A stretch of DNA of 64,000 bases from Spirochaetaceae bacterium (GTDB taxonomy: Bacteria > Spirochaetota > Spirochaetia > SZUA-6 > Bin103), in the NCBI GenBank assembly GCA_028821475.1, contig JAPPGB010000054.1, positions 1 to 64,000 of the forward strand, given 5' to 3'. Under the pieces are notes generated by a model. The model was not told the DNA's origin, searched no databases, and saw only the letters and a list, made by a program, of their open reading frames with translations. Each line of letters starts with the position of its first letter. The stretch's first letter is position 1. Both the position numbers and the translations under genes were made by a program. Below, in pieces: positions 1-9,144 of this stretch.

Positions 1-428
1 TGGACATCGTCAGCCTGGTGGTGTTCCTGATCCTGCTGACCATCACCATGGTCGGCGTGGTAAACACGTTCCGGATGGTACTGCTGGAGCGCATCCGGGA
101 GATCGGCACCATGCGCGCGGTCGGCATGCAGCGCGGCACGGTGCGCGCCATCTTCCTGATGGAGGCGGGCTTCATCGGCCTGCTCGGCGCACTCGCCGGT
201 CTGGTGCTGGCCGCGGTCGCCATGCTGGTCCTGAGCGGGCTCACCCTGGACACCGACTCGCCGCTGCAGTTCTTCCTGGATGACGGCCGGCTCACCTTCG
301 CGGTGCCGCCGCTGTCGATCGCCGCCAACGTGGCGATCCTGTTGGCCCTGAGTCTGCTGGCGGCCTTGATCCCTGCCCGCCGCGCGGCCGGCATGGACCC
401 GGCGGCGGCGCTGCGCAGTTCGACATGA
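1..428 (+). CDS. ABC transporter permease, FtsX/MacB type, C-terminal part (5' end outside window)
   Basis: The reading frame is already open at base 3 and stops at 426-428, so only the last ~142 residues are present. Visible are three hydrophobic segments: one at the very start, one after a short cytoplasmic loop (FLMEAGFIGLLGALAG) and one near the end (NVAILLALSLLAALIPA). The loop REIGTMRAVGMQR between the first two is the hallmark of the FtsX-like permease domain in LolC/E and MacB exporters. The C-terminus PARRAAGMDPAAALR is the usual cytoplasmic tail that follows the last helix. The next two genes encode a LolA-like periplasmic protein and an outer-membrane barrel, so the permease probably exports lipoprotein or lipid cargo. 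The partner ATPase is probably upstream, outside the window. Confidence 0.9.
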   Translation, partial: DIVSLVVFLILLTITMVGVVNTFRMVLLERIREIGTMRAVGMQRGTVRAIFLMEAGFIGLLGALAGLVLAAVAMLVLSGLTLDTDSPLQFFLDDGRLTFAVPPLSIAANVAILLALSLLAALIPARRAAGMDPAAALRSST

Positions 429-474
429 CCGGGTGTGACCGGATGACGCACCCTTTGCAGGAGGAGGAACCTCG

Positions 475-1233
475 ATGACTCGACGCTATGCGGTCGCCGT
501 CCTGTGCGCGGCCGGGCTGCTCGCCGGAACCGGCCTGCCGGCCGCCGATGTCGACGTGCAGGCGCTGCTGGTGGAGATCGACCGCCAGCGCAGCTTCGGC
601 GACCAGGACTTCTCGGCCGTGTTGACGCTGATCTCGGAGGATCCGGAGGAGGGGGTGGAGCGCACCGTGGCGCAGCAGTTCCGGCGCGACGCCGACGACG
701 CGTTCCTGATCCTGATCCGGGATCCGGCGGTGCAGCGCGGCCAGGGCTACCTGCGGCAGGGCGACAACCTGTGGTTCTACGATCCGGAGAGCCGCAAGTT
801 CTCGCACACCTCCCTGAAGGAGGCGTTTCAGGATACCGACGCGCGCAACTCCGACTTCGGCGATTTCAGCTTCGCCGAGGACTACGCGGTGCGCAGCATC
901 GAGGAGGGGACGCTCGGCAGGTACGCCGTCTACGTGCTCGACCTGCAGGCGGCCAGCGACGAGGTCACCTATCCGTTCCTGAAGGCGTGGGTGACGCGCG
1001 AGGCCAGCCTGGTGCTCAAGACCGAGGATTACAGCCTGACCGAGCGGCTGATGCGGACCTCTTACTACCCGCGCTATGCGCGCGTCGGCAGCGCCGTGGT
1101 GCCCACCGAGATGATCTTCGTCGACGAGCTGGTGGAGGGCAAGAAGACCCGCATCAGCATGACCGACCTGTCCGCCGCGGCGATCCCGGACTCCGTGTTC
1201 ACCAAGGCATACGTGGAGCGCGCCAACCGATGA
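475..1233 (+). CDS. Outer membrane lipoprotein-sorting protein (LolA-like)
   Basis: A 252-residue exported protein. The start ATG follows a strong AGGAGGAGG site at 460-468. The signal peptide covers residues 1-24 (hydrophobic AVLCAAGLLAGTG, then LPAADV). The mature part has the alternating pattern of the LolA/LppX-like half-barrel fold and family motifs such as GYLRQGDNLWFYDP, a Phe/Asp-rich middle (NSDFGDFSFAEDY) and a C-terminal IPDSVFTKAYVE close to the F-T-x-x-[YN]-[LV] ending of this family. It sits 46 bp behind the FtsX permease and overlaps the next gene by 4 bp (ATGA), so the three are likely co-transcribed and form one envelope-transport unit. The family assignment is by pattern; the cargo is unknown. 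Confidence 0.85.
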   Translation: MTRRYAVAVLCAAGLLAGTGLPAADVDVQALLVEIDRQRSFGDQDFSAVLTLISEDPEEGVERTVAQQFRRDADDAFLILIRDPAVQRGQGYLRQGDNLWFYDPESRKFSHTSLKEAFQDTDARNSDFGDFSFAEDYAVRSIEEGTLGRYAVYVLDLQAASDEVTYPFLKAWVTREASLVLKTEDYSLTERLMRTSYYPRYARVGSAVVPTEMIFVDELVEGKKTRISMTDLSAAAIPDSVFTKAYVERANR

Positions 1234-2735
1234 CGGCGACCGTGCGGCCGCGCCTGCCGGCGGCGGCGATCCTGTTCGCCGTCGCCGTCGCCCTGGTGGG
1301 CGGCGTGGCGGGCGCGCAGGCGATCGACACCGACGAGGAGTCGCTGTTCGGCTCGCCCGATGAGGACGACCACGGCACGCAGGAGAGTCTCGACGCGGCC
1401 GATCCGTTCGGCTCGCCCGACCGGGAGGACGAGAGCGTTGGGGACAGTTCAATCGACACCTCCGACCTGTTCGACAGCGACCTGTTCGAAGGCGAGGTGC
1501 CGGCCACCGAGCCGGGGACGGCCGGGGCTGCCGCCGCGCCGCCGCCGCCGCCGGTCGAGATAGGCGGTGCGTACCGATTCTCGCTGACCGGGGAGGCGCA
1601 CTGGGCGTCGCCGGCCGAGCTGGCCGACGAACCGCTGCAGCCGGACTCGCACCGTGCCACGGTGGACCTGGGGGCGACCGTGTTCCTGGACGCCCGCCCG
1701 GCGGACGACTTCCGGGTGTTCGGCAAGGTGGACCTGAGCTATCCGTTCAGTACCGATGCGGACGCGCAGCCGGCGCGCGAATTCGACGACGTGGTCAAGG
1801 TGAAGGAGCTGTTCTCGGACTTCTCGGTCGGTGACGCGCTGTTCCTGCGCGGCGGCAAGCACACGATCGCCTGGGGTGTGGGCTACTTCTTCAGTCCGGC
1901 GGACGTGCTGAACCTGACCGCCATCGACCCGGAGGATCCCGACGCCGAACGCGAGGGACCGGTGTCACTGCGTGCCAACCTGCCGATCGACTTTCACAAC
2001 CTCTACCTGTACGCGATCGCCGACCCGATCGAAGGCGGCGTGCAGCTTGCCGCGGCGCCCAAGGCGGAGGTGGTGCTGGACGGGGCCGAGGTGGGCATCG
2101 GCGCCTACTTCCATCCCGAGCGCGTGCCGCGCGCCATGCTGACGCTGACTACCAGCCTGCTGGACTTCGACCTGTTCGCGGAGCTGGAGGGCAGCCTCGG
2201 CTCCGACCGGCGGTTCGTGCAGCGGGCCGCTCGCGGCACCGGCAATGCGTTCGGGCTGCGCACCGCGCGCAACACCGAGGACCCGTTCGCGGCGGCCACC
2301 GCCGGGTTGCGCTACACCTATGCGCCGGCCGAGGAGGACTGGTCGGCCACCCTGGCGGGCCAGTACCTGTGGAACGGCGAGGGCTACGCCGACCCGGCCG
2401 TGCTGCGCGACAACCGCGCCGGGGTGGCCGCGCTGCTGGCGGCGGGCGACCTGAGCGGCGCCGACCTCGCCTTCCGGGGCCGGCACTACGCGGCCGCGTC
2501 GCTCAACGTCGCGCTCGGCCGCGGCGCCGACTGGTCGGCCGGCGTGCTGTGGCTATCCAACCTGAGCGACGGCTCCGCGCGCATCGCGCCGTCGGTCACG
2601 TTCCGGCCGCTCGACCACCTGAGCCTGCGCGCCGCCGCCACCGTCACCTACGGCGAGGAAGGCGCCGAAATGACCCCCCTCGGCCCCCGCGTCGGCGCCT
2701 CCCTCACCGCCACCCTCGGCTCCGGTCGCTTCTGA
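1230..2735 (+). CDS. Putative outer-membrane beta-barrel protein with acidic N-terminal spacer
   Basis: 501 residues, starting at the ATG that overlaps the preceding stop (ATGA at 1230-1233). Residues 1-31 are a signal peptide ending in GAQA. Residues ~32-90 are strikingly acidic with repeated LFGSPDED / PFGSPDRED / DLFDSDLFEGE units. A Pro run (PPPPP) at ~105-109 leads into the barrel. From ~115 to the end, short amphipathic strands alternate with polar turns (for example RVFGKVDLSYPF, SLNVALGRGADWSAGVLWLS). The protein ends in Phe, as is typical of outer-membrane barrels recognised by the BAM machinery. With the upstream LolA-like protein and FtsX permease it probably forms an inner-to-outer-membrane export route. 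I recognise no named family. Confidence 0.8.
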   Translation: MTATVRPRLPAAAILFAVAVALVGGVAGAQAIDTDEESLFGSPDEDDHGTQESLDAADPFGSPDREDESVGDSSIDTSDLFDSDLFEGEVPATEPGTAGAAAAPPPPPVEIGGAYRFSLTGEAHWASPAELADEPLQPDSHRATVDLGATVFLDARPADDFRVFGKVDLSYPFSTDADAQPAREFDDVVKVKELFSDFSVGDALFLRGGKHTIAWGVGYFFSPADVLNLTAIDPEDPDAEREGPVSLRANLPIDFHNLYLYAIADPIEGGVQLAAAPKAEVVLDGAEVGIGAYFHPERVPRAMLTLTTSLLDFDLFAELEGSLGSDRRFVQRAARGTGNAFGLRTARNTEDPFAAATAGLRYTYAPAEEDWSATLAGQYLWNGEGYADPAVLRDNRAGVAALLAAGDLSGADLAFRGRHYAAASLNVALGRGADWSAGVLWLSNLSDGSARIAPSVTFRPLDHLSLRAAATVTYGEEGAEMTPLGPRVGASLTATLGSGRF

Positions 2736-2754
2736 CCGCCCGGGCCTCGATACC

Positions 2755-3153
2755 GTGAATAAAGGCAAGAACGAAGAGCTGATTCACGCCGAAGTTGACA
2801 TTTTCAGTGAATGGAACGGCAATGGCCGGGTGGGGCGCGTAATCATCAATGCTCAACTGCAGAAGCTGGGCTTGCCGGCGCTGATGATTCGCAACTCGGA
2901 AAAGCAGACCTACTATCGCGCCTTCCGGGAATACACTGACCGCAAGCGCACCGCGACCATGGAGCGGATCCTGGCGCTGGCCCTGCTGGAGTCGTTGCAC
3001 AAGCGGCGGAGCTACCTCTTGGGGCAACGCATCACTACGCTGTCGGATTACATCAGACAGGAGGGCGCGTCCGCCCCGGCCGTCACCAACGCCGCCCGCC
3101 GCCAGACAATTCCCGCGTTTCGCGAGAAGGGAGTATGGAAGATCGGTCAGTGA
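2755..3153 (+). pseudogene. Fic-family C-terminal fragment lacking the catalytic His
   Basis: The 132-residue frame, if started at the GTG at 2755, contains NGNGRVGRVIINAQL followed by LGLPALMIRN and YYRAFREY. This is the conserved GNGRxxR half of the Fic AMP-transferase motif and the helices after it. The first half of the motif (HxFx[D/E]) is not there: aligned back from GNGR, the His position is Phe and the acidic position is Asn. The whole N-terminal Fic core, normally 100-200 residues, is absent because the outer-membrane protein gene ends only 19 bp upstream. There is no ribosome site before the GTG. I read it as a decayed Fic gene. The alternative is a short Fic-derived protein without AMPylation activity. 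Confidence 0.55.
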
Positions 3154-3199
3154 TCGTGTCGCCACGCGGCAGCGTCGTGTGCGTCTCGCGGTGCGCCAC

Positions 3200-5311
3200 A
3201 TGAGTAACTGGATCACCCGGGTGGCGACCGATGTCGGCGGCACGTTCACGGACCTGGTCCGATTCGACGTCGATCCCAAGTCCGGCCGGTCGCGGGTGAC
3301 CACGGCGAAGACGGCAACGACGCCGCCGGATTTCGAACGCGGCGTCCTGGACGTGCTGCGCAAAGGCGGCGTGGCGCTGCCCGAGATCGGCTTTCTCGCC
3401 CACGGCACGACCGTCGTGATCAACGCCCTCACCGAGCGCACGGGGGCGAAGGTCGGATTGATTACCACCGAGGGCTTTCGGGACACGCTGGAAATAGCGC
3501 GCGGCAACCGGCCCGACCTGTTCAACCTGCACTACCGAAAGCCGAAGCCGTTTGTGCCGCGCTACCTGCGCCGCGAGCTGCCGGGCCGGATGAACTATCG
3601 CGGCACGGAAGTGCGGCCGGTGGACCTGTCGCCCCTGGCGGCGATCGTTGCGGACTTCCGCGCCGACGGCGTGGAGGCGGTCGCCATCTGCTTCCTGCAC
3701 TCCTACGCCAATGATGCGCACGAACGCGCCGCCGAAGCGGAGGTGCGGCGTCTCTGGCCCGGCATCTACGCGGTGTCGTCACACCGCATCGCGCGCGAGT
3801 GGCGCGAGTACGAGCGCACCAGCACGGCGGTCCTTTCCGCCTACGTGCAGCCGACCGCCGAACGCTACCTGCGGCGTCTGAGCGACGGCCTCGCCAGCCG
3901 GGGGTTCGCGGGCAGCCCCTACGTGATGCAGTCCAACGGCGGCGTCGACTCGCTGCAGGCCGCGGCACGGACGCCGATCACGATGATCGAATCGGGGCCC
4001 TCCTCGGGTGTCTGGGGCGCCGCCCAACTCGGCGCGCTGATCGGCGATGCGAACATCATCGCCCTCGACATCGGCGGCACCACGGCGAAGTGCTCGCTCG
4101 TCGACCGCGGCAACATCAGGATCGTGAACGACTACTGGATCGGGCGGGACGGCAGGACGGCGGGCTACCCGGTGATGGTGCCGGTGGTCGACATGGTCGA
4201 GATCGGCAACGGCGGCGGTTCGGTAGCCTGGGTCGACGAGTTCGGGAAGCTGCACGTGGGGCCGCGTTCGGCAGGCGCCGTGCCCGGTCCGGCGGCCTAC
4301 GGCATGGGCGGCACGGACGCCACCACCACCGACGCGAACCTGTGGCTGGGAAGAATCAACCGCGACAACTTCAGCCGGGGCCGTAGCGGGGGCGGTGGCG
4401 GCGGCCGAGGCGGCGGCGAAATGCAAGCGGACATGGAGGCGGTGGAAGCGGCGCTGCGGGAGGTCGGCGGCAGGCTCGGCATGGACCCGGACCAGGCGGC
4501 GGCCGGGATCGTGCGCATCGCCAACAACAACATGGTCAACGCGCTCAAGCTGGTGTCGCTGAACCGGGGGTTCGACCCGCGCGATTTCACGCTGATCGCG
4601 TTTGGCGGCGGCGGCGGCATGCACGCGGTGGCGCTGGCCGCCGAACTCGGCATCTCCAAGGTGGTGATCCCGGCGGACGCGGCCGTGTTCTCGGCCTGGG
4701 GCATGATGATGTCCGATCTGCGCCGCGACTACATCGCCACCCGGCTGCTGGACCTGGTGCCGGACAACGCGGCGGCGATCGAGAGCGCCCTGGCCGAGAC
4801 CGAGGAGGCGGCGCGGGCGCAGTTCCGGGGCGAGGGCGTCGACAGCGGAGGACTGTCGTTCACGAGGTTCGGCACGTTCCGCTACCAGAACCAGGAGCAC
4901 ACCACCGAGGTGGCGCTCGGCACCGGTGTGGTGACGGCGAACCGCATCCGGGAAATCAGAAGGGCGTTCGAAACCGGGTACGAACGCGAATACACGTACC
5001 GCCTCGATGCTCCGGTGGAGATGGTCGGTATCCACGTCATCGCCACGGCAACCGTCGGCCGCGTGGAGATGAGGAAGCGGGAGCTGGGCCCGGCAAGCGC
5101 AACCGGGGCGCAGAAGGGTTCCCGCAAGGTGGACTTCGCGCAGGAGGGGATCATGGAGGCGGCGATCTACGACGCCGGCAGACTCAGGCCGGGCATGCGG
5201 TTCGCCGGCCCGGCCATCGTCGAGGATGCGGCGTCGACCGTGGTCGTGCACCGCGGCAACGAGGCGCGGGTCGACGGCTTCGGCAACGTCGTCATCCACA
5301 TTCACCAGTGA
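3200..5311 (+). CDS. hyuA: Hydantoinase/oxoprolinase family protein, subunit A
   Basis: 703 residues from the ATG at 3200; an in-frame GTG at 3179 would add seven residues with no support. Residues 8-18 (ATDVGGTFTDL) are the N-terminal ASKHA-type phosphate-binding motif of the hydantoinase A N-domain. LAHGTTVVINALTER follows, and ALDIGGTTAKCSLV near residue 288 opens the main hydantoinase A domain. The family hydrolyses hydantoins or 5-oxoproline with ATP, or acts as the beta subunit of acetone carboxylase-like enzymes. The immediately following hydantoinase B and racemase genes favour hydantoin or lactam use. An odd Gly-rich run (about residues 394-409, RGRSGGGGGGRGGG) interrupts the domain and looks like a low-complexity expansion. 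Confidence 0.9.
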   Translation: MSNWITRVATDVGGTFTDLVRFDVDPKSGRSRVTTAKTATTPPDFERGVLDVLRKGGVALPEIGFLAHGTTVVINALTERTGAKVGLITTEGFRDTLEIARGNRPDLFNLHYRKPKPFVPRYLRRELPGRMNYRGTEVRPVDLSPLAAIVADFRADGVEAVAICFLHSYANDAHERAAEAEVRRLWPGIYAVSSHRIAREWREYERTSTAVLSAYVQPTAERYLRRLSDGLASRGFAGSPYVMQSNGGVDSLQAAARTPITMIESGPSSGVWGAAQLGALIGDANIIALDIGGTTAKCSLVDRGNIRIVNDYWIGRDGRTAGYPVMVPVVDMVEIGNGGGSVAWVDEFGKLHVGPRSAGAVPGPAAYGMGGTDATTTDANLWLGRINRDNFSRGRSGGGGGGRGGGEMQADMEAVEAALREVGGRLGMDPDQAAAGIVRIANNNMVNALKLVSLNRGFDPRDFTLIAFGGGGGMHAVALAAELGISKVVIPADAAVFSAWGMMMSDLRRDYIATRLLDLVPDNAAAIESALAETEEAARAQFRGEGVDSGGLSFTRFGTFRYQNQEHTTEVALGTGVVTANRIREIRRAFETGYEREYTYRLDAPVEMVGIHVIATATVGRVEMRKRELGPASATGAQKGSRKVDFAQEGIMEAAIYDAGRLRPGMRFAGPAIVEDAASTVVVHRGNEARVDGFGNVVIHIHQ

Positions 5312-5322
5312 AGGGACGGTCC

Positions 5323-6975
5323 ATGCATGACCCGATTACGCTCGAGATCATTCAGAACTCGGTCCAGGCGGCGGCCGACGAAATGTTCGCGGCCATGCGC
5401 AGGACGGCAATGAGCTCGATCATCTACGAAGTGCTCGACATGGGCACCGGCATCCTGGACGCCAGCGGAGAGATCGCGTCCTCCGGGGCGGGGATTCCCG
5501 CGTTCATCGGTGTGCTCGACAAGTCGGTGAAGTTCATCGCCGCCCGGTTCGACCAGCACGGGGACATCGAGCCGGGCGACGTGTTCGCCACCAACGATCC
5601 CTATTACGGCGGCGTCACGCACCTCAGCGACATCGTGGTGATGATGCCGGTGTTCCACGGCGGACGGCTGATCGCCTGGACCGCCACCATCGCCCACCAC
5701 TCGGACGTGGGGGGCATGGCGCCGGGATCGCTGACCGGGGAGGCCAGCTCGATCTTCCAGGAGGGCGTGCGGCTGCCCGCGATCAAGATCATCGCGCGCG
5801 GCCAGACCAACGAAGCGGTGATGCAGATCATCAAGGTCAACTCGCGCATGCCGGACGTGCTCGAAGGCGACCTGTGGGCATCGATCGCCTCGGTACGGGT
5901 CGGGGCGAGGCGGATCGAGGCGCTCGCGGAGAAGTACGGCACCGACACGTTCACCGCGGCGATCGGGCGTTTCATGGAGTTCGGCGAGCGGGCGTCGCTG
6001 AGCGCGCTCTCGAGGCTGCCCCGCGGCACGTTCGAGTTGACGGAAGAGCAGGACAACGGCCAGGCCTACCACGTGCGCATCACCATCACCGCGGACCGCT
6101 TCACGGTCGATCTGCGCAACAACCCCGAACAGCTCGACGGACCGCTGAACACCAGCCGCGACAGCGCGATGGTCGCCGCGCAGATGATCTTCAAGTCGCT
6201 CACCGATCCCTACACGCCGGCGAACGGCGGTTCGTTCCGCCCGGTCGAGCTATTGACGCACAAGGGCACCGTGTTCGATGCGCGCGAGCCGGCCGCGCTC
6301 GGCTTCTACTACGAGATCGGGCTGCGCGTGTACGACCTTATGTGGCGCTGCCTGGCGGGCCACGTGCCCGACCGCCTGGCGGCCGGCCACTTCGCATCGA
6401 TCTGCGGCACCTTCATCGGCGGCGTCCATCCCGACACCGGGCGCCAGTACACGGTGATCGAACCGCAACTCGGCGGCTGGGGGGCGAGCACGGGCGGCGA
6501 CGGCAACACCGCCATGTTCAGCGGATTCCACGGCGAGACCTACAACTGCCCGGCCGAGGTCAGCGAGGCGCGCAACGGCCTGATCGTCGACCAGATGCGG
6601 CTGAACACGGAGCCGGGCGGCGAGGGCAGGCATGCCGGCGGCCGCGGCATCGTGCTGGACTACCGGGTGCGGTCCGAAAACGGCTTTCTGACCGTGGGCT
6701 ACACGCGCTCGAAGTTTCCCGCCTGGGGCGTGGAGGGCGGGCGCGACGGTTCGCCCAACTACATCGAGTTCATCCCCAAGGAGGGCGAGCGGCGGCGGTT
6801 CGCCCACGTGTCGGAGCTGGCCACCGGCAAGGACGACGTGATCCGCGTGTTCACCGGCAGCGGCGGCGGCTGCGGCGACCCGCGCGAGCGCGACCCTGAG
6901 CTGGTGCGCACCGACGTGCGCAATAGCCTGCTCTCGCCGGAGCACGCCCGCGACGTGTACGGCGTGGAAACCTGA
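5323..6975 (+). CDS. hyuB: Hydantoinase B/oxoprolinase family protein
   Basis: 550 residues. The ATG at 5323 is chosen over a GTG at 5308 because MHDPITLEIIQNSVQ is the typical family start. Conserved stretches include DMGTGILDASGEI, PGDVFATNDPYYGGVTHLSD and AHHSDVGGMAPGS, the metal-site-like region of hydantoinase B proteins, and GWGASTGGDGNTAMFS further on. It lies 11 bp downstream of hydantoinase A, with which it forms the heteromeric ATP-dependent amidohydrolase. The GSGGGCGDPRERDPE tail is also typical. The substrate (hydantoin, N-methylhydantoin, oxoproline or another lactam) cannot be told from sequence. Confidence 0.92.
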   Translation: MHDPITLEIIQNSVQAAADEMFAAMRRTAMSSIIYEVLDMGTGILDASGEIASSGAGIPAFIGVLDKSVKFIAARFDQHGDIEPGDVFATNDPYYGGVTHLSDIVVMMPVFHGGRLIAWTATIAHHSDVGGMAPGSLTGEASSIFQEGVRLPAIKIIARGQTNEAVMQIIKVNSRMPDVLEGDLWASIASVRVGARRIEALAEKYGTDTFTAAIGRFMEFGERASLSALSRLPRGTFELTEEQDNGQAYHVRITITADRFTVDLRNNPEQLDGPLNTSRDSAMVAAQMIFKSLTDPYTPANGGSFRPVELLTHKGTVFDAREPAALGFYYEIGLRVYDLMWRCLAGHVPDRLAAGHFASICGTFIGGVHPDTGRQYTVIEPQLGGWGASTGGDGNTAMFSGFHGETYNCPAEVSEARNGLIVDQMRLNTEPGGEGRHAGGRGIVLDYRVRSENGFLTVGYTRSKFPAWGVEGGRDGSPNYIEFIPKEGERRRFAHVSELATGKDDVIRVFTGSGGGCGDPRERDPELVRTDVRNSLLSPEHARDVYGVET

Positions 6976-6991
6976 GGAGGAGGAGCCCGAG

Positions 6992-7801
6992 ATGGCAGAC
7001 GGCGGCCCGCTGAAGCTGATGTACCTGAATCCGGTCGGCACGCCCGATTACGACGAGGTGTTCGCCGCCATGGCGCGCACCGTGAAGCTGCCCGGCACCG
7101 AGGTGCACGTCACCTCGTTGAAGCCGGTCGACGGCGCCTTCACCCACATCGAGTACCGCTCTTACGAGGCCGTCGTGTCGACCGGCATCGTGCGGGCGGC
7201 GCGCGCGGCCGCCGCGGAGGGGTTCGACGCGCTGGCCATCGGCTGCTTCTACGACACCGCCCTGCTCGACGCGCGCGAGGTATCCGGCGCCATGGTGGTG
7301 ACGGCACCGTGCGCCGCCGCGCTGGAGATCGCGGCGAGCCTCGCCAACCGGTTCGGCATCATCGTCGGGCGCCGCAAGTGGGTGCACCAGATGCACGCCA
7401 CGGTGCGCGACAACGGCATGGCCGACCGGCTGAGCGGCTTCTACCCGGTGGAGCTGGGCGTGAGCGACTTCCAGACCGATCACGCCGAAACCGAGCGGCG
7501 CCTCACGGCAGCCGGCAGGAAGGCGATCGAGGAAGACTACGCGGAGGCGCTGATCCTCGGCTGCACCCTGGAGATCGGTTTCCACGACCGCCTCTCGCAG
7601 GCGCTCGGCGTCCCCGTGATCGACCCTTCGATCGCGGCGCTGAAGCGCGCCGAATACGCCGCCGACCTGAAGCGCACGTGCGGCTGGAACCCGAGCCGCC
7701 GCTGGTCCTGCGAGCCCCCGCCGGAAGCCGAGATCGCCGCCTTCGGCATCATCGGCGACACCGACGTGTTCGGCAACCGGCTCGTGGTTGCCGCGGAGTA
7801 G
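6992..7801 (+). CDS. Asp/Glu/hydantoin racemase family protein
   Basis: 269 residues behind a strong GAGGAGGAGG site and 16 bp after hydantoinase B. Residues 8-16 (LKLMYLNPV) fit the first strand of the fold. Two Cys-containing motifs of the two-base racemases are visible: AIGCFYDTAL near residue 84 and LILGCTLEIGF near residue 190. The family interconverts enantiomers of Asp, Glu or 5-substituted hydantoins. Next to a hydantoinase pair it most simply supplies the correct hydantoin enantiomer. It is about 30 residues longer than typical members because of the C-terminal part after residue ~225 (RTCGWNPSRRWSCEPP), which I cannot assign. Confidence 0.88.
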   Translation: MADGGPLKLMYLNPVGTPDYDEVFAAMARTVKLPGTEVHVTSLKPVDGAFTHIEYRSYEAVVSTGIVRAARAAAAEGFDALAIGCFYDTALLDAREVSGAMVVTAPCAAALEIAASLANRFGIIVGRRKWVHQMHATVRDNGMADRLSGFYPVELGVSDFQTDHAETERRLTAAGRKAIEEDYAEALILGCTLEIGFHDRLSQALGVPVIDPSIAALKRAEYAADLKRTCGWNPSRRWSCEPPPEAEIAAFGIIGDTDVFGNRLVVAAE

Positions 7802-7827
7802 CCGGCGTGCCAAGTGCCAGGACAGCG

Positions 7828-9144
7828 ATGCCCGCCCGCCCCAACATCGTGTTCGTCTTTTCCGATCAGCACCGGGCGCGGACGACCGGCTACGAGGGCG
7901 CGGCCGTCGCCACGCCGGCGATGGTCCGCCTGGCGGCGGAGGGCGTGGTGTTCGACACGGCGGTCTCCAGCATCCCCGTGTGCACGCCGTGGCGCGCCGC
8001 GCTGCTCACCGGGCAGTACCCGCTCACCAGCGGCGTGTTCCTCAACGACGTGCGGCTGCCCACCGACCGTCCGACCCTCGGTACGATCCTTTGCGACGCC
8101 GGCTACGACACGGCGTACATCGGCAAGTGGCACCTGGACGGCAATCGCCGCGGCGCGTTCACGCCGCCGGGCCCGCGCCGGCAGGGGTTCCGGTTCTGGG
8201 CCGCCGCCAACTGCACGCACGACTACCTGCGATCGTTCTACTACCGGGACACGCCGGAGCGGCTGTGGTGGGACCGTTACGACGCCGCGGCGCAGACCGA
8301 CATGGCGGTCGACTACATCGCCTCGCGGCAGGCGGGCGAGCCGTTCGCCCTGATGCTTTCCTGGGGGCCGCCGCACAACCCCTACCGCGACGTGCCGCGG
8401 AAGTACCTGGACCGCTATCCGGCGGCGGACGTCGAGGTCCCGGCGAACTGCCCGGACCCGGTCCGCGAAGACCTCGCCGGGTACTGCGCCCACGTCACCG
8501 CGCTGGACGAGCAACTGGGCCGCATCGACGCCGCCATCGACGCGGCCGGGCTGCGCGACGACACCATCTTCGTCTACACCTCCGACCACGGCGACATGCT
8601 GGGCTCGCAGGGGATGACCCGCAAGCAGCACCCCTGGGACGAGTCGATCCGGGTGCCATTTCTCCTGCGTTGCCCGGACCAGGCGGGCCGCGGCCGCCAC
8701 CTCTCGTTTCCGTTCGGCGTGGTCGACATTCTGCCGACGCTGCTCGGCCTCGCCGGCGTGCCGATTCCCGAAACCGTGGAGGGCCGCGACGTGTCGTCCG
8801 CCATCCGCGGCGAGCCGTTCGCGGAGCCGGAGCACTCCCTCACCATGTGCATCGCTCCGTTCGCGGAATACGTCGGCGCCCCCTGGCGCGGCGTCCGCTC
8901 CGCCCGCTACAGCTACGCGCGCTGGCTGGACGGGCGGGGCATCCTGTACGACACCGCGGCCGACCCCGACCAACTCGACAACCGCTACGGCAACCCCGCA
9001 TGCGCCGCCCTGCAGCGCCGCCTGGAAGACGCCATGCGGCAACTCCTCGCCGAGCGCGCCGACCCGTTCCTGCCCGCCGCCCACTACATCGAACGTTACG
9101 GATTCACCGTCGACGAGCGCGGCGCCGTCCCCTACACACCGTGA
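7828..9144 (+). CDS. Sulfatase (formylglycine-dependent type, S1 family)
   Basis: 438 residues from the ATG at 7828; a GTG at 7807 is a possible alternative. The N-terminus MPARPNIVFVFSDQHRA has the usual first metal-binding Asp (D13). Residues 52-56 are C-T-P-W-R followed by AALLTG, the exact C-x-P-x-R-x4-TG signature in which Cys is matured to formylglycine. Further sulfatase motifs are YIGKWHL (about residue 109), FVYTSDHGDMLG (about residue 250) and the C-terminal FxLxxDPxxxxN-like ILYDTAADPDQLDNRYGN. It lacks a signal peptide, so it is probably cytoplasmic. It is the last gene of the hydantoinase/racemase run, so a substrate carrying both a sulfate ester and a hydantoin or lactam part is conceivable. 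Confidence 0.92.
   Translation: MPARPNIVFVFSDQHRARTTGYEGAAVATPAMVRLAAEGVVFDTAVSSIPVCTPWRAALLTGQYPLTSGVFLNDVRLPTDRPTLGTILCDAGYDTAYIGKWHLDGNRRGAFTPPGPRRQGFRFWAAANCTHDYLRSFYYRDTPERLWWDRYDAAAQTDMAVDYIASRQAGEPFALMLSWGPPHNPYRDVPRKYLDRYPAADVEVPANCPDPVREDLAGYCAHVTALDEQLGRIDAAIDAAGLRDDTIFVYTSDHGDMLGSQGMTRKQHPWDESIRVPFLLRCPDQAGRGRHLSFPFGVVDILPTLLGLAGVPIPETVEGRDVSSAIRGEPFAEPEHSLTMCIAPFAEYVGAPWRGVRSARYSYARWLDGRGILYDTAADPDQLDNRYGNPACAALQRRLEDAMRQLLAERADPFLPAAHYIERYGFTVDERGAVPYTP

Noticed and set aside
292-1452. Long reverse-strand open frame opposite the LolA-like gene
   Set aside because: Arg/Pro/Gly-rich shadow frame caused by high GC. The forward genes have signal peptides, ribosome sites and coupling.
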